From: Duganella sp. Root1480D1
GTDB taxonomy: Bacteria; Pseudomonadota; Gammaproteobacteria; Burkholderiales; Burkholderiaceae_D
Length of the DNA: 64,000 nucleotides
Assembly: GCF_001427305.1 (NCBI RefSeq)
Contig: NZ_LMFZ01000023.1
Location: forward strand, 140,349 to 204,348
Reading direction: 5' to 3'
Of this stretch, positions 34,854 through 44,800 are shown piece by piece. Positions within the stretch are counted from its first letter, which is position 1. Each line of letters starts with the position of its first letter. The notes beneath the pieces are model-generated. The model saw only the letters and a list, made by a program, of their open reading frames with translations. It did no database searches and was not told the origin of the DNA. The position numbers were made by a program, and so were the translations under genes.

Positions 34854-35735
34854 TTAGTGGTTCAACAAAAAATCTTTCGCAATCGCGATCTGGTCGTCGT
34901 GCAGGAAGGTCGGCGCGTGACCGACGTCCGGGATTTCCACCAGCCTGGCTTTCGGACCGCGCTGCGTCATGGCTTCCGCCGTTTCGCGCGACAGCAGGTC
35001 GGAATTGGCGCCGCGCACCAGCAAGGTCGGGCAGCGGATCGCATCGTAGGCAGCCCACAGCATGGCTTCGTCCGCCTTGGCCGATTCCGGCGTCACCGAC
35101 TGGAACGGCAAGGCCAGGCCCATGTCGTAGTGACGCACCCACGAACCATCCCTGTCCTGGCGCAGCACGTCGGCGGCCAGCTTATGCCATTCCGCATCCG
35201 TGTGTTCGCCGAACGTAGTCGAAACCATCTTCACGAATTCGGCGCCAGCCTTGAAGGTCGGGAAGCGCACTTCCTGCGCGATGTAATCGCCGATGCGCTG
35301 GATCGCCACCGAATCCAATGTGGGGCCGATATCGTTCAATACCAGCTTGCTGACCGGATTATCCGGCAGCGAGGCCAGTCCCATGCCGATCAAGCCGCCC
35401 ATGGAAGTGCCGAACCAGTCGACCGTCTGGCGCTCGCCATTGGCCAGCACGCGCGCCAGCAGCGTCACCATATCGCTCACGTATTGGGGAAGGCGGTAGA
35501 GCTGGGGGTTGGCCAGGCTGCCGGAGCGGCCGCGGCCCACAACGTCGGGGCAAACCACGCGGTAATCCTTGCACAGTGACTGTGCAAGGTTGTCAAAATC
35601 GTCCGAAACACGGGTCACGCCGTGCACGCAAACCAGCACGTTCGGGTTGTCTTCTTCGCCCCATTCCTTGTATGCCATCTGGTGCAGGCCAGACATGGAG
35701 AAACACTGAACGGACTTGATTTTAGCTTCTGGCAT
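34854..35735 (-). CDS. Alpha/beta hydrolase
   Basis: The 293-aa protein shows the alpha/beta hydrolase core: VCVHGVTR oxyanion region, nucleophile elbow GTSMGG, acid region around DLLSRETAEAM and the final His in VGHAPTFL. There is no signal peptide, so it is cytosolic. The substrate cannot be read. It is first in a likely operon with ridA and relA, divergent from 3-hydroxybutyrate dehydrogenase. An esterase or depolymerase role with that dehydrogenase is conceivable but unproven. Confidence 0.85.
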   Translation of the reverse strand: MPEAKIKSVQCFSMSGLHQMAYKEWGEEDNPNVLVCVHGVTRVSDDFDNLAQSLCKDYRVVCPDVVGRGRSGSLANPQLYRLPQYVSDMVTLLARVLANGERQTVDWFGTSMGGLIGMGLASLPDNPVSKLVLNDIGPTLDSVAIQRIGDYIAQEVRFPTFKAGAEFVKMVSTTFGEHTDAEWHKLAADVLRQDRDGSWVRHYDMGLALPFQSVTPESAKADEAMLWAAYDAIRCPTLLVRGANSDLLSRETAEAMTQRGPKARLVEIPDVGHAPTFLHDDQIAIAKDFLLNH

Positions 35736-35808
35736 TCGGTTCCTCGCTCCCCGTACTATTGGTTTTTGCGCTACATTCTACATTGGCTAACTAATTATAG
35801 GGGACCAA

Positions 35809-36603
35809 ATGGTCAGCACGACTTTGCGCGGCAAAACTGCGCTCGTAACCGGCTCCACTTCCGGCATCGGCCTGGGCATCGCGCGCAGCCTGGCAGCCGA
35901 AGGCGCCAACATCGTTTTGAACGGCTTTGGCGATGCAGGGGAAATCGCCAAACTGCAGGAATCGCTGGCTGCCGAATTCGGCGTGCAGGCGGGCTACCAC
36001 GGCGCGGACATGAGCAAGCCGGCCGACATCGAGGCCATGATGGCTTATGCCGGCGACAAATTCGGCGGCGTGGACGTGCTGGTGAATAACGCCGGCATCC
36101 AGCATGTGGCCAATGTCGAAGACTTCCCGGTCGACCGCTGGGACGCAATCATCGCCATCAACCTGACTTCCGCCTTCCATACTACACGCCTGGCGCTGCC
36201 GCACATGAAGGCGCGCAACTGGGGCCGCATCATCAACCTCGCTTCGGTGCACGGCCTGGTGGCATCCGCCGGCAAATCGGCTTATGTGGCGGCCAAGCAT
36301 GGGCTGGTGGGCTTTACCAAGGCCACTGCGCTCGAAACCGCGCAGACCGGCATCACCTGCAACGCCATCTGCCCGGGCTGGGTCCTGACGCCGCTGGTGC
36401 AGAAACAGGTCGACGCACGCGCCGAAAAGGAAGGCATGTCCAACGAGGCTGCCAAAGCCGCCCTGCTGGCAGAAAAGCAGCCGTCCGGCGAATTCGTCAC
36501 GCCGGAGGAACTTGGCGCCATGGCCGTATTCCTGTGCTCCGACGCCGCCAGGCAGATGCGTGGCGTGGCCTGGAATATGGATGGCGGCTGGGTCGCCCAG
36601 TAA
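35809..36603 (+). CDS. bdhA: 3-hydroxybutyrate dehydrogenase
   Basis: The 264-aa short-chain dehydrogenase has the NAD site TGSTSGIG (15-22), NNAG, the catalytic Ser in LASVHGLVAS and YVAAK, and family-specific segments (ICPGWVLTPLVQKQ, GVAWNMDGGWVAQ) characteristic of D-3-hydroxybutyrate dehydrogenases. It interconverts 3-hydroxybutyrate and acetoacetate, for example during PHB breakdown. AGGGGACCAA precedes the ATG. It ends exactly where the convergent carbonic anhydrase gene ends. Acetoacetate could be activated by the CoA transferase encoded 10 kb away. Confidence 0.93.
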   Translation: MVSTTLRGKTALVTGSTSGIGLGIARSLAAEGANIVLNGFGDAGEIAKLQESLAAEFGVQAGYHGADMSKPADIEAMMAYAGDKFGGVDVLVNNAGIQHVANVEDFPVDRWDAIIAINLTSAFHTTRLALPHMKARNWGRIINLASVHGLVASAGKSAYVAAKHGLVGFTKATALETAQTGITCNAICPGWVLTPLVQKQVDARAEKEGMSNEAAKAALLAEKQPSGEFVTPEELGAMAVFLCSDAARQMRGVAWNMDGGWVAQ

Positions 36604-37140
36604 TCAGGCCTGCTGCGCCAGGTAGTTGTTCTTCAGGCGCACATAGTGCTCGGCCGAGTACTTGAAGTGCGCAATTTCCTGTTCGGTCAGCTCGCGGATG
36701 CGCATCGCGGGCCGGCCGACATACAGCCCTCCGCTTTTCAGCACCTTGCCGGGCGCCACCAGGCTGCCGGCGCCCACCATGACATGCTTTTCGATGACCA
36801 CGTCATCCATGACGATCGCGCCCATGCCGATCAGGCATTCATCGCCGATGGTGCAACCGTGCAGCAGCACCGAATGCGCAATCGTGACGTAATTGCCAAT
36901 CGTCAGGGCAGCACCCTCCGGCTTGGCCGCCGAGCGGTGCGACACATGGCACATGGAAAAGTCCTGCACATTACTGGATTCGCCGATGGTTATGCGGTTC
37001 ACGTCGCCGCGCAGCACCGCATTGCACCAGATCGAGGCATCGCGGCCGATGCTGACGTCGCCAATGATTTGCGCGGATGGGTGGACGAATACGCCGTCGT
37101 CGAGCCGGGGGAAGGAGTCGAGGTAGGGTTGTAGAGTCAT
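36604..37140 (-). CDS. Gamma carbonic anhydrase family protein (left-handed beta helix)
   Basis: The 178-aa product consists of hexapeptide repeats ([18 protein letters not shown] onward) and has the three metal histidines of the gamma class (in CHVSH and HGCTIG contexts near residues 66-95), plus the C-terminal helix. Such YrdA/PaaY-type proteins are trimeric zinc enzymes or hydrolases of uncertain physiological substrate. The ATG at 37140 begins the conserved [13 protein letters not shown]. It is convergent and directly abutting with bdhA, and divergent from dctA. Confidence 0.87.
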   Translation of the reverse strand: MTLQPYLDSFPRLDDGVFVHPSAQIIGDVSIGRDASIWCNAVLRGDVNRITIGESSNVQDFSMCHVSHRSAAKPEGAALTIGNYVTIAHSVLLHGCTIGDECLIGMGAIVMDDVVIEKHVMVGAGSLVAPGKVLKSGGLYVGRPAMRIRELTEQEIAHFKYSAEHYVRLKNNYLAQQA

Positions 37141-37152
37141 GCAAAGATTATA

Positions 37153-37200
37153 TGGCTTGCGGCACCGCAGCACGCAAGCCATTGTGGTTTTCCACAATGG
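37153..37200. promoter_or_regulatory. Two inverted repeats sharing bases in the dctA upstream region
   Basis: TGGCTTGCG ... CGCAAGCCA (37153-37181) and CCATTGTGG-TTTT-CCACAATGG (37179-37200) are both perfect 9-bp repeats and share the bases CCA, so as RNA they exclude each other in part. They lie 75 nt before dctA in the divergent gap and could be operators or a leader switch. Confidence 0.5.
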
Positions 37201-37274
37201 GGATACACACAATAGCGGCAAGGCAACCCGTTTGCCATGATGAGGATATTCGGAGACAAATAAGGCCCCTCATC

Positions 37275-38591
37275 ATGGAAAAGAAACCCTTCTACAAAGT
37301 ACTGTACGTCCAGGTACTGTTCGCCATTTTCTGCGGCGTCATGCTCGGCATTTACCTGCCCGCTGACGCAGTAGCCATGAAACCGCTTGGCGACGGTTTC
37401 ATCAAACTGATCAAAATGATCATTGCCCCGGTCATCTTCTGTACCGTGGTGAGCGGCATCGCCGGCATGCAGGATGTGAAGAAAATCGGCCGCGTCGGCG
37501 GCAAAGCCCTGCTCTACTTCGAGATCGTGTCCACCTTCGCCCTGATCATCGGCCTGGCGGTGGCCAACTTCATGCAGCCTGGCGCCGGCTTCAACGCCGA
37601 TCCGCACACCCTGGACACCAAGTCCATCGCCCAGTACACGGAAAAGACCAAGGCCCTGACCACCACCGACTTCCTGCTGAACATCATCCCCAACACCGTA
37701 TTCGATGCCTTTGCCAAAGGCGACATCCTGCAGGTGCTGCTGGTGGCGGTGCTGTTCGGCTTTGCCCTGTCGCTGCTCGGCGAGCGTGGCCGTCCAGTCA
37801 CCAAACTGGTCGACGAGGTATCGCATGCCTTCTTCGGCATGGTCAACATCATCATGAAGGCCGCCCCGATCGGTGCCTTCGGCGCCATGGCCTTTACCAT
37901 TGGCAAATACGGCATCGCTTCCCTGCTGCCGCTGGCCAAGCTGATGGGTTCGTTCTACCTGACCTGCTTCCTGTTCGTGTTCATCGTGCTGGGCCTGATC
38001 GCCAAGTACACCGGCTTCTCGATCGCCCGCTTCATCGCCTACATCAAGGAAGAACTGCTGATCGTGCTGGGCACCTCCTCCTCGGAAAGCGCCCTGCCGT
38101 CGCTGATGCGCAAGCTGGAAAAACTGGGCGCCTCCAAGCCTGTGGTTGGCCTGGTGGTACCGACCGGCTACTCCTTCAACCTGGACGGCACCAATATCTA
38201 CATGACCATGGCCGCCCTGTTCGTGGCCCAGGCGACCAATACCGACCTGTCGCTGTGGCAGCAACTGACCATCCTCGGCGTTGCCATGCTGACCTCGAAA
38301 GGCGCCTCCGGCATCACCGGCGCCGGCTTCATCACCCTGGCAGCCACCCTGGCCGTGGTGCCGACCATTCCGGTGGCCGGCATGGCGCTGATCCTGGGCA
38401 TCGACCGCTTCATGAGCGAATGCCGCGCCCTGACCAACTTCGTCGGCAACGGCGTGGCAACCCTGGTGGTGGCGAAGTGGGAAGGCGAGCTGGACATGGA
38501 TACCCTGAAGCGCGAACTGGCCAACCCTACCCCGCTCAATGCGCCAGCCCAGCCGGCTGCAACGGAGGCCCTGGCAGCTACCGCCGAGTAA
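37275..38591 (+). CDS. dctA: C4-dicarboxylate:cation symporter DctA
   Basis: The 438-aa inner-membrane protein belongs to the glutamate/dicarboxylate (DAACS) family, with eight helices and two re-entrant loops; hallmark segments are [13 protein letters not shown] (HP1), [15 protein letters not shown] (helix 7) and [12 protein letters not shown] (HP2). It takes up succinate, fumarate, malate and, in some species, orotate. An AAGG lies 8 nt before the ATG; a longer frame upstream is a shadow. Expression may be influenced by the paired inverted repeats upstream. A strong terminator follows. Confidence 0.95.
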   Translation: MEKKPFYKVLYVQVLFAIFCGVMLGIYLPADAVAMKPLGDGFIKLIKMIIAPVIFCTVVSGIAGMQDVKKIGRVGGKALLYFEIVSTFALIIGLAVANFMQPGAGFNADPHTLDTKSIAQYTEKTKALTTTDFLLNIIPNTVFDAFAKGDILQVLLVAVLFGFALSLLGERGRPVTKLVDEVSHAFFGMVNIIMKAAPIGAFGAMAFTIGKYGIASLLPLAKLMGSFYLTCFLFVFIVLGLIAKYTGFSIARFIAYIKEELLIVLGTSSSESALPSLMRKLEKLGASKPVVGLVVPTGYSFNLDGTNIYMTMAALFVAQATNTDLSLWQQLTILGVAMLTSKGASGITGAGFITLAATLAVVPTIPVAGMALILGIDRFMSECRALTNFVGNGVATLVVAKWEGELDMDTLKRELANPTPLNAPAQPAATEALAATAE

Positions 38592-38611
38592 GCCAAATAG
38601 CCACTACCACG

Positions 38612-38654
38612 AAGACAGGCCCTATGCAATTGTGCATGGGGCCTGTCTTTTTTT
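38612..38654 (+). terminator. Rho-independent terminator of dctA
   Basis: AAGACAGGCCC ... GGGCCTGTCTT hairpin with an ATGCA/TGCAT inner stem, followed by seven T residues. Confidence 0.9.
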
Positions 38655-38690
38655 GTGGCTAGAATGTAACGAAAAGTAGAGGTGTGAATG

Positions 38691-38719
38691 TTGACATACG
38701 GAAACATGCAACCTAGAAT
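38691..38719 (+). promoter_or_regulatory. Sigma-70-type promoter of minor-pilin operon 2
   Basis: TTGACA (38691-38696), a 17-bp spacer and TAGAAT (38714-38719) match the consensus in 11 of 12 positions or nearly so, 37 bp before the first pilin ATG. Operon 1 has no such -35, so the two pilus operons seem to be controlled differently. Confidence 0.75.
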
Positions 38720-38755
38720 AAACTCACTAATAATGCACCTAGAACGGACGCCAGG

Positions 38756-39148
38756 ATGAGACACCCCAGCCACCGTGGTTTTACCTTGATTGAAGTGATG
38801 ATTACCGTTGCGATTGTCGGTATCCTCGCTGCCTTCGCCATTCCCAACTACTCGCGCTATGTGGTCCGCGGCAATCGAGCGGCTGCACAACAGCATCTCA
38901 TCGACCTGGCCCAGCGCGAACAGCAATTCATGTCCGATGTGCGGGTCTACAAGGATTCGGTGAGCGGCCTGACCATGCAAACGCCGCCGTCGGTCTCGAA
39001 GTACTATTCCATCGCGATCCAGACTGACAGCGGACCGCCACCAAAATTCAAGATCATTGCGACGCCCCTGGCGGGCACCGGCCAGGTTGACGATGGCGAA
39101 ATCAGCATCGACCAGGCAGGCACCAAGCTGCCGGCCGATAAGTGGTGA
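38756..39148 (+). CDS. pilE: Type IV pilin-like protein (PilE type), first gene of operon 2
   Basis: The 130-aa product has leader MRHPSHRG and mature start [18 protein letters not shown] with Glu5, then the pilin pattern [20 protein letters not shown]. It is shorter than its counterpart in operon 1 and lacks the C-terminal cysteine pair. It heads a second pilE-fimT-pilV-pilW-pilX-pilY1 set, so it should be a minor pilin of the tip complex. It is 4 nt from the next gene. Confidence 0.9.
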   Translation: MRHPSHRGFTLIEVMITVAIVGILAAFAIPNYSRYVVRGNRAAAQQHLIDLAQREQQFMSDVRVYKDSVSGLTMQTPPSVSKYYSIAIQTDSGPPPKFKIIATPLAGTGQVDDGEISIDQAGTKLPADKW

Positions 39149-39152
39149 TGCC

Positions 39153-39602
39153 ATGAAGCGCCAACACGGCTTCGGCATGACGGAATTGATGGCAGTTGCG
39201 GCCATCGTTGCCGTCCTGGCAGCGGTCGGCATGCCCGCCATGCAGGACTTTATCGCCAACCAGCGCCTGAAGAGCACCTCGAGCGACCTGTTCACCAGCA
39301 TCCTGCGCGCACGCAGCGAGGCGATCAAACGCAACAAGGAGGTGTCGATCACGCCTAGCAGCAACTGGAACACGGGCTGGTCCATTCCCAGCCCGAATGC
39401 CGGCGAACCAGCCCTGGCCAGTTTTACGACGCGCTCATCCATCACGGTCGCCGGACCGGCGACTGGCGTGACCTTCAATGCTGCCGGCCGCGTCAAGGGA
39501 GATGCCGACTTGCAGTTTTCCCTTACGTCTTCGACTGGCAAAGCCAGCTGCATCCGGATCGACCTCGGCGGCCGCCCGAACGTGCAACCCAAATCATGCT
39601 GA
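39153..39602 (+). CDS. fimT: GspH/FimT-family minor pseudopilin (copy 2)
   Basis: The 149-aa product has leader MKRQHG and mature start FGMTELMAVAAIVAVLAA with Glu5, followed by FIANQRLKSTSSDLFTSILRARSEAIKRN, split here by function: helix end and start of the GspH beta domain. The ATG at 39153 lies 4 nt behind the pilE stop; the longer open frame overlaps pilE. Role as for copy 1. Confidence 0.88.
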   Translation: MKRQHGFGMTELMAVAAIVAVLAAVGMPAMQDFIANQRLKSTSSDLFTSILRARSEAIKRNKEVSITPSSNWNTGWSIPSPNAGEPALASFTTRSSITVAGPATGVTFNAAGRVKGDADLQFSLTSSTGKASCIRIDLGGRPNVQPKSC

Positions 39603-39610
39603 GACCTACT

Positions 39611-40168
39611 ATGCGCCGCCAACACGGCATTACTATGATTGAAGTCCTGGTCACGATCGTGATCCTGGCGTTTGGCTTGCTGGGCATTGCCGTGTTCCAG
39701 TCCAAAGCCAGCGTCGGTTCGATCGAATCGTACCAGCGTGCCCAGGCCGTCATCCTGCTGGATGACATCACCGCCCGCGTGCAAGGCAATCCGCAAAACA
39801 CCGCCGCCTATGAATCCGCCAACATCGGCACCGGCGACTCCCAACCGGCCGATTGCAGCGCCCTTGGCGGCGGCGCCCCGCGCGACGTCTGCGAGTGGAG
39901 CAATTTACTGAAAGGCGCGGCGGAAGCCGACAGCAGTACCAAGGTCGGCGCCATGATCGGCGCACGTGGCTGCGTCACCTTGCTGCAGGCCGCCGACCCC
40001 AGCCCAGGCGTCTGCAGGCCAGGCATCGTCCAGGTTGCAGTGACCTGGCAAGGCCTGCACGCCACCCAGGCTCCGAACCTGGACTGCGGCAAAAATCAAT
40101 TCGGCGACGAAACCTATCGCCGCCTGATTGCCGCCCAGGTCCTGATTCCTCTACTCGAATGCAAATGA
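39611..40168 (+). CDS. pilV: Minor pilin PilV (copy 2)
   Basis: From the ATG at 39611 the product is 185 aa with leader MRRQHG and mature start ITMIEVLVTIVILAFGLLG, Glu5 present; GIAVFQSKAS follows, as in PilV. I prefer this start over 39596 (five residues longer, overlapping fimT by 7 nt) because GAGA lies 6 nt before it. The C-terminal part has several cysteines not present in copy 1, so the two PilV proteins differ in their exposed domains. Confidence 0.87.
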   Translation: MRRQHGITMIEVLVTIVILAFGLLGIAVFQSKASVGSIESYQRAQAVILLDDITARVQGNPQNTAAYESANIGTGDSQPADCSALGGGAPRDVCEWSNLLKGAAEADSSTKVGAMIGARGCVTLLQAADPSPGVCRPGIVQVAVTWQGLHATQAPNLDCGKNQFGDETYRRLIAAQVLIPLLECK

Positions 40169-40179
40169 GGAGCCCATCC

Positions 40180-41202
40180 ATGCATATTCATCGCCATCGC
40201 GAGCAAGGCTTTACCGCAGTTGAGCTGATGGTGGCAGTCACCATCGGCTTGTTGATGCTCGCCGGCTTGTCGACCCTGTTCACCAACAATAGCGCCGCCC
40301 AGATGGAAATCGAGCGCGCCAACCGCCAGGTGGAAAACGGGCGTTATGCCATGCAGCTGATGACCGGCGACTTGCGCAATGCCGGCTATTACTCCGAGTA
40401 CGACCCGATCGAACTGGCGGTACCGGCCGTGCTGCCCGATCCATGCGCGACCGACCTGGCCACCATCCGCGGCGCAATCGCCTTCGCGGTGCAGGGCTAC
40501 GACAACAGCAATTCCCTCGGCTGCCTGTCGGACGTCAAGGCCAACACCGACGTGGTGGTGGTGCGCCATACCCATACCTGCGTGGTCGGCGAAGCCGATT
40601 GCGAAGACGCCACTGCCGGCGGGCCCTTCTTCCAGGCCTCGCAATGCTCCAACCAATATGAACTGGGCTCCAACGACCAGGCCATGCACTTCCAGCTCTC
40701 CGAGATCAACACTGGCTTCACCCTGCATAAGTACAACTGCACGCAAGTCAACAACTCCGGGAGTGCGGCCGACGTGCGCCGCCTGTTGACGCATATTTAC
40801 TTCATCGCCAACAACAGCCTGGCCGGCGACGGCATCCCTACCCTCAAGCGCGCCGAAGTGATCAGCAAGGGCGGCGTCATGTCGGTCCAGATCGTGCCGC
40901 TGGCCGAGGGCATCGAGAACATGCAGATCGAATACGGTCTCGACGGTAACAACGACGGCGTGGCCGACACCTTCTCCCCCAAGATCACCGATCCCGACTG
41001 GGGCAATGTGGTGTCGGTCAAGCTGCACCTGCTGGCGCGCACGCTGAGCCCGTCCCTCGGCTACACCGATACCAAGACCTATGTGCTGGGGGCAGACGAC
41101 AAAGGCCAACCCAACGTCATCAGCGCCACCAACGATAAATACAAACGCCACGTTTTCACTTCACTGATTGGCCTGCCTAACGTGGCCGGAAGGAAATCCT
41201 GA
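40180..41202 (+). CDS. pilW: Minor pilin PilW (copy 2)
   Basis: The 340-aa product has leader MHIHRHREQG and mature start FTAVELMVAVTIGLLMLAG with Glu5, then the PilW pattern NRQVENGRYAMQLMTGDLRNAGY. GAGGAG stands 8 nt before the ATG. Its stop overlaps the pilX start by one base. The body contains DGNNDGVAD, an acidic loop that might bind calcium. Role in the priming complex as for copy 1. Confidence 0.9.
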   Translation: MHIHRHREQGFTAVELMVAVTIGLLMLAGLSTLFTNNSAAQMEIERANRQVENGRYAMQLMTGDLRNAGYYSEYDPIELAVPAVLPDPCATDLATIRGAIAFAVQGYDNSNSLGCLSDVKANTDVVVVRHTHTCVVGEADCEDATAGGPFFQASQCSNQYELGSNDQAMHFQLSEINTGFTLHKYNCTQVNNSGSAADVRRLLTHIYFIANNSLAGDGIPTLKRAEVISKGGVMSVQIVPLAEGIENMQIEYGLDGNNDGVADTFSPKITDPDWGNVVSVKLHLLARTLSPSLGYTDTKTYVLGADDKGQPNVISATNDKYKRHVFTSLIGLPNVAGRKS

Positions 41203-41777
41203 TGAAACACCCTGCACTCCATCGACAGAGCGGCATGACCCTGGTCGTGGCCCTGGTCATGCTCGTGCTGATCACCCTGCTGGCAATGACCACGTTCAAC
41301 CTGGGTAAATCGAGCATCCAGGTGGTCAACAATATGCAAAACCGCGATGAAGGCATTGCCGCCAGCCGCAGCGTGCTCGACGAAGCAATGTCCAGCACCC
41401 GCTTCTTCGACACGCCAACCGATGCGCTGAACCAGCCTTGCCTCAACAGTAACCATCGCTGCTTCGACCTCAACGGCGACGGCGTGATCGACATCGTCAC
41501 CGCCCTGAGCACACCGAAATGCGTCAAGGTGCGCACCATCAAGTCGAACGAACTCGACATTACCGGCAGCGCGGAAGACCGTGGCTGCAGCCTGGGCACG
41601 CCCGGGGATTTCGGTATTGCCGGCGGCCAGGCCCAGAGCGGTAATTCGATGTGTGCCGATACCACTTGGGAAATGACCGCAACCAGCCAAGACCAGCAAG
41701 CCCAATCCGAAGTCGTCGTCGTGCAGGGGGTCGCAATGCGCGTCCCGACCGACAACGTGGAAACCACTTGCAAATAA
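41202..41777 (+). CDS. pilX: Minor pilin PilX (copy 2)
   Basis: The 191-aa product begins MKHPALHRQSG with mature start MTLVVALVMLVLITLLA, no Glu5, as is usual for PilX, followed by MTTFNLGKSSIQVVNNMQNRD, the typical family stretch. It is translationally coupled to pilW (TGATG). An acidic loop DLNGDGVID may bind calcium. pilY1 follows after 39 nt. Confidence 0.87.
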   Translation: MKHPALHRQSGMTLVVALVMLVLITLLAMTTFNLGKSSIQVVNNMQNRDEGIAASRSVLDEAMSSTRFFDTPTDALNQPCLNSNHRCFDLNGDGVIDIVTALSTPKCVKVRTIKSNELDITGSAEDRGCSLGTPGDFGIAGGQAQSGNSMCADTTWEMTATSQDQQAQSEVVVVQGVAMRVPTDNVETTCK

Positions 41778-41816
41778 TAATTAAGTAATTAGCCCGCTTC
41801 TATTTGAGAGCCAGCC

Positions 41817-44800
41817 ATGCAAAAAAAGCTATTGACCACCGTGGCCGCCAGCCTCGGTGCATGTGCCACCCTCCTGTCGTTCCCTGCTGGCGCTGACGAC
41901 ATCGATATTTTCACCGGCGCCTCCGCCGGTACCTCGATCAATCCGCGGATCCTGATCGTTCTGGACAATACGTCCAACTGGTCGCGCCAGGCGCAGAAAT
42001 GGCCAGGCGGCCTGACCCAGGGCCAGTCCGAAGTGCGCGCCATCAAGAGCGCAATTGCCGGCCTGGACGACAAGGTCAACGTCGGCCTGTTCGAATTCGT
42101 CACCGACGGCAACGCCAACGACAACGGCGGCTTCGTGCGCTACCAGGTGCAGCCAATGAGCCCGTCGGCCAGGAACGGCTTCAACAACCGGCTCGACACC
42201 ATCGACGTTGGCATTACCAGCCCGATCGAAAAGCGCAACTCCGGCACGATGTACGGCAACCTGATGTACGACGTGTACAACTACCTCGGTGGCCTGCCGG
42301 GCTACTCCGCCTCCAAGGGCGTAACGCCAAGCTCGATCGCCGACCCCGCCGGCTACGTCAGCAAGTGGGTGCCGTTCAAGTCCCCGTTGACGGATGACGC
42401 GAGCTGCGCCAAGACCATCGTCATCTTCGTCACCAACCCGGACCAGAGCGGCCCGACCAAGGACGATGCCGCGAATACCACCCAGTTGCAGAGCCTGGGC
42501 GGCAATACCAAGCAGCTTGGCTTGCCGAACTTCTCGACCCAGACTGTGCAGAGCATCACCAATATCGGCCAGACCAACGCCTGCTATTCGAGCCAGACCG
42601 CTGCCGCCGCCGAACTGAATACGGCGCCGTGGCCAACCACCTGCGGCAATTACACCGACGGCTGCCAGATCGGTTCCGCCCTGAACAACGGCACCAAGAT
42701 CTGCCCGGTCGGCACCGCATCGTATGCAATCAACGGTGTCAACAGCACCGTAACCAACGTGCCGACTGGCGGCGAGACCACCGATGCCAACCCGTGGAAC
42801 GCTGACGAATGGGCGCGCTTCATGCACGACAAGGGCGTACCGATCCCGGCCAGCTCGTTGAAGTCCAAGGTGACCTTCTACACCATCGACGTCTACAACG
42901 CGCAGCAGAACATCGAACACACCAAGCTGATGCTGAGCATGGCCAAGGCCGGCGGCGGCAAGTACTTCGCCGCCAAGAACCAGCAAGCGATCGTCGATGC
43001 ACTGAACCAGATCATCGGCGAAGTGCTGGCAGTGAACTCCACTTTCGCGTCGACTTCGCTGCCGGTGAACTCCACCAACCGCTCGCAAAACCAGAACCAG
43101 GTCTTCATCGGCATGTTCCGCCCTGATCCGGATGCCAAGCCGCGCTGGTTCGGCAACCTGAAGCGTTACCAGTTGGTGGTGGATGGTTCGGACGTCAAGC
43201 TGGGCGATGCCAACGGCAACCTGGCGGTCAATGACAATACCGGCTTTATCACCGATTGCGCGCAAAGCTTCTGGACCGTCGAGAAAGGGGCGTACTGGGA
43301 AAAGCTCGGTATCAATCCTGACCCGGCAAGCGGTTGCAAGACCTTGTCGAAAGGTATTTCGCCCTACTCCGATGCGCCGGATGGTCCATCGGTCGAAAAA
43401 GGCGCGATCGCGCAGATGCTGCGCAACGGCAATAATCCTGGCAACACCGGCACGCCGACCTATGCAGTCAGCCGCACGCTGTACACCCGCACCGCCGGCG
43501 GCGCTACGCTGGTGCCGTTCAACGCCGCCAACAGCGGTCTGTCGAGCGACCTGGTCAACTTCATCAAGGGCGCCGACGTCACGCAGGAACGCAGCGCGGA
43601 TACCACCCTCACCCGCCCATCGATACACGGCGATGTGATCCACTCGCGTCCGCTGCCGCTGGCTTATGACGACAATAATGTCTTCGTGTTCTACGGTTCC
43701 AACGACGGCTTCTTCCGCGCCGTCGATGCCAGCAACGGCAAGGAACGCTGGGCCTTTGTTGCGCCGGAATTCTTCAGCCGCCTGAGCCGCCTGAAAGACC
43801 AGTTGCCGCTGGTGAACTACCCGAACGTGGCAGGCCCGGGCGACGTATCGGCAGTCGGTAGCCCGAAAGACTACTTCTTCGATGGCTCCACCGGCGTGTA
43901 CCAGAACCAGCCGCTCACGCCCAGCGATCCAAAGAAAGTCTGGATCTACCCGACCATGCGCCGCGGCGGCCGCATGGTGTACGGCATGGACGTTACCGAC
44001 ATCGACAACCCGCGCCTGATGTGGTCGGCCGGTTGCCCGAACCTGACCGACGACACCGGCTGCACCACCGGCTTTGATGGCATCGGCCAGACCTGGTCGG
44101 TTCCTGGCGTCGCCTTCATCAAGGGCTATTCGGCCACCCGTCCACTGATCCTGATGGGCGGCGGCTACGACAACTGCGAAGATGCCAACACCGGCGCACC
44201 AACCTGCGTCGCCGGCAAAGGCGGCTACGTCTACATCATGGACGCGGAATCCGGTTCCCTGGTGGCCAGCTTCAAGACCAAGCGCAGCGTTGTCGGCGAT
44301 ATTTCCATGGTCGACATCGACAACGATGGCAAGCCTGACTATGCCTACGCGGCCGATATGGGCGGCAACATCTACCGCATCGACTTCATCGACAGCCCGA
44401 CCACCAAGGGCGCCCTGAGCTCCAACAATTGGCGCATGTATCGCGTGGCCTACACCAACGAGGCCAGCAGCCCGCGCAAGTTCATGTTTGGCCCGGCACT
44501 GCTGTACACCAAAGGCTTCGTCTACGTGGCCCTGGGCAGCGGCGACCGCGAGCACCCATTGTCATGGCAGTACCCATACGACTCGACCACCAACCGCTTC
44601 TACGTGGCGCTGGACGACCTGTCGCTCAAGCCGGCGACCGACGACGCAGGCCTGAACATGGACGCCAGCCTGACCAACAGCACCTCGCCAACCGACTGCA
44701 ACGCGCCAAACGTGCTGCCGAACGGCAGCAGCCGCGGCTGGTTCATGGGCCTGCAGAAGGGCGAGCAGGTTGTGACCTCGTCCCTGATCGTGGGCGGCAC

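Noticed and set aside
41829-44555. 908-residue open frame on the minus strand
   Set aside because: It is antisense to pilY1 copy 2, a well-defined gene, and shows only shadow composition.
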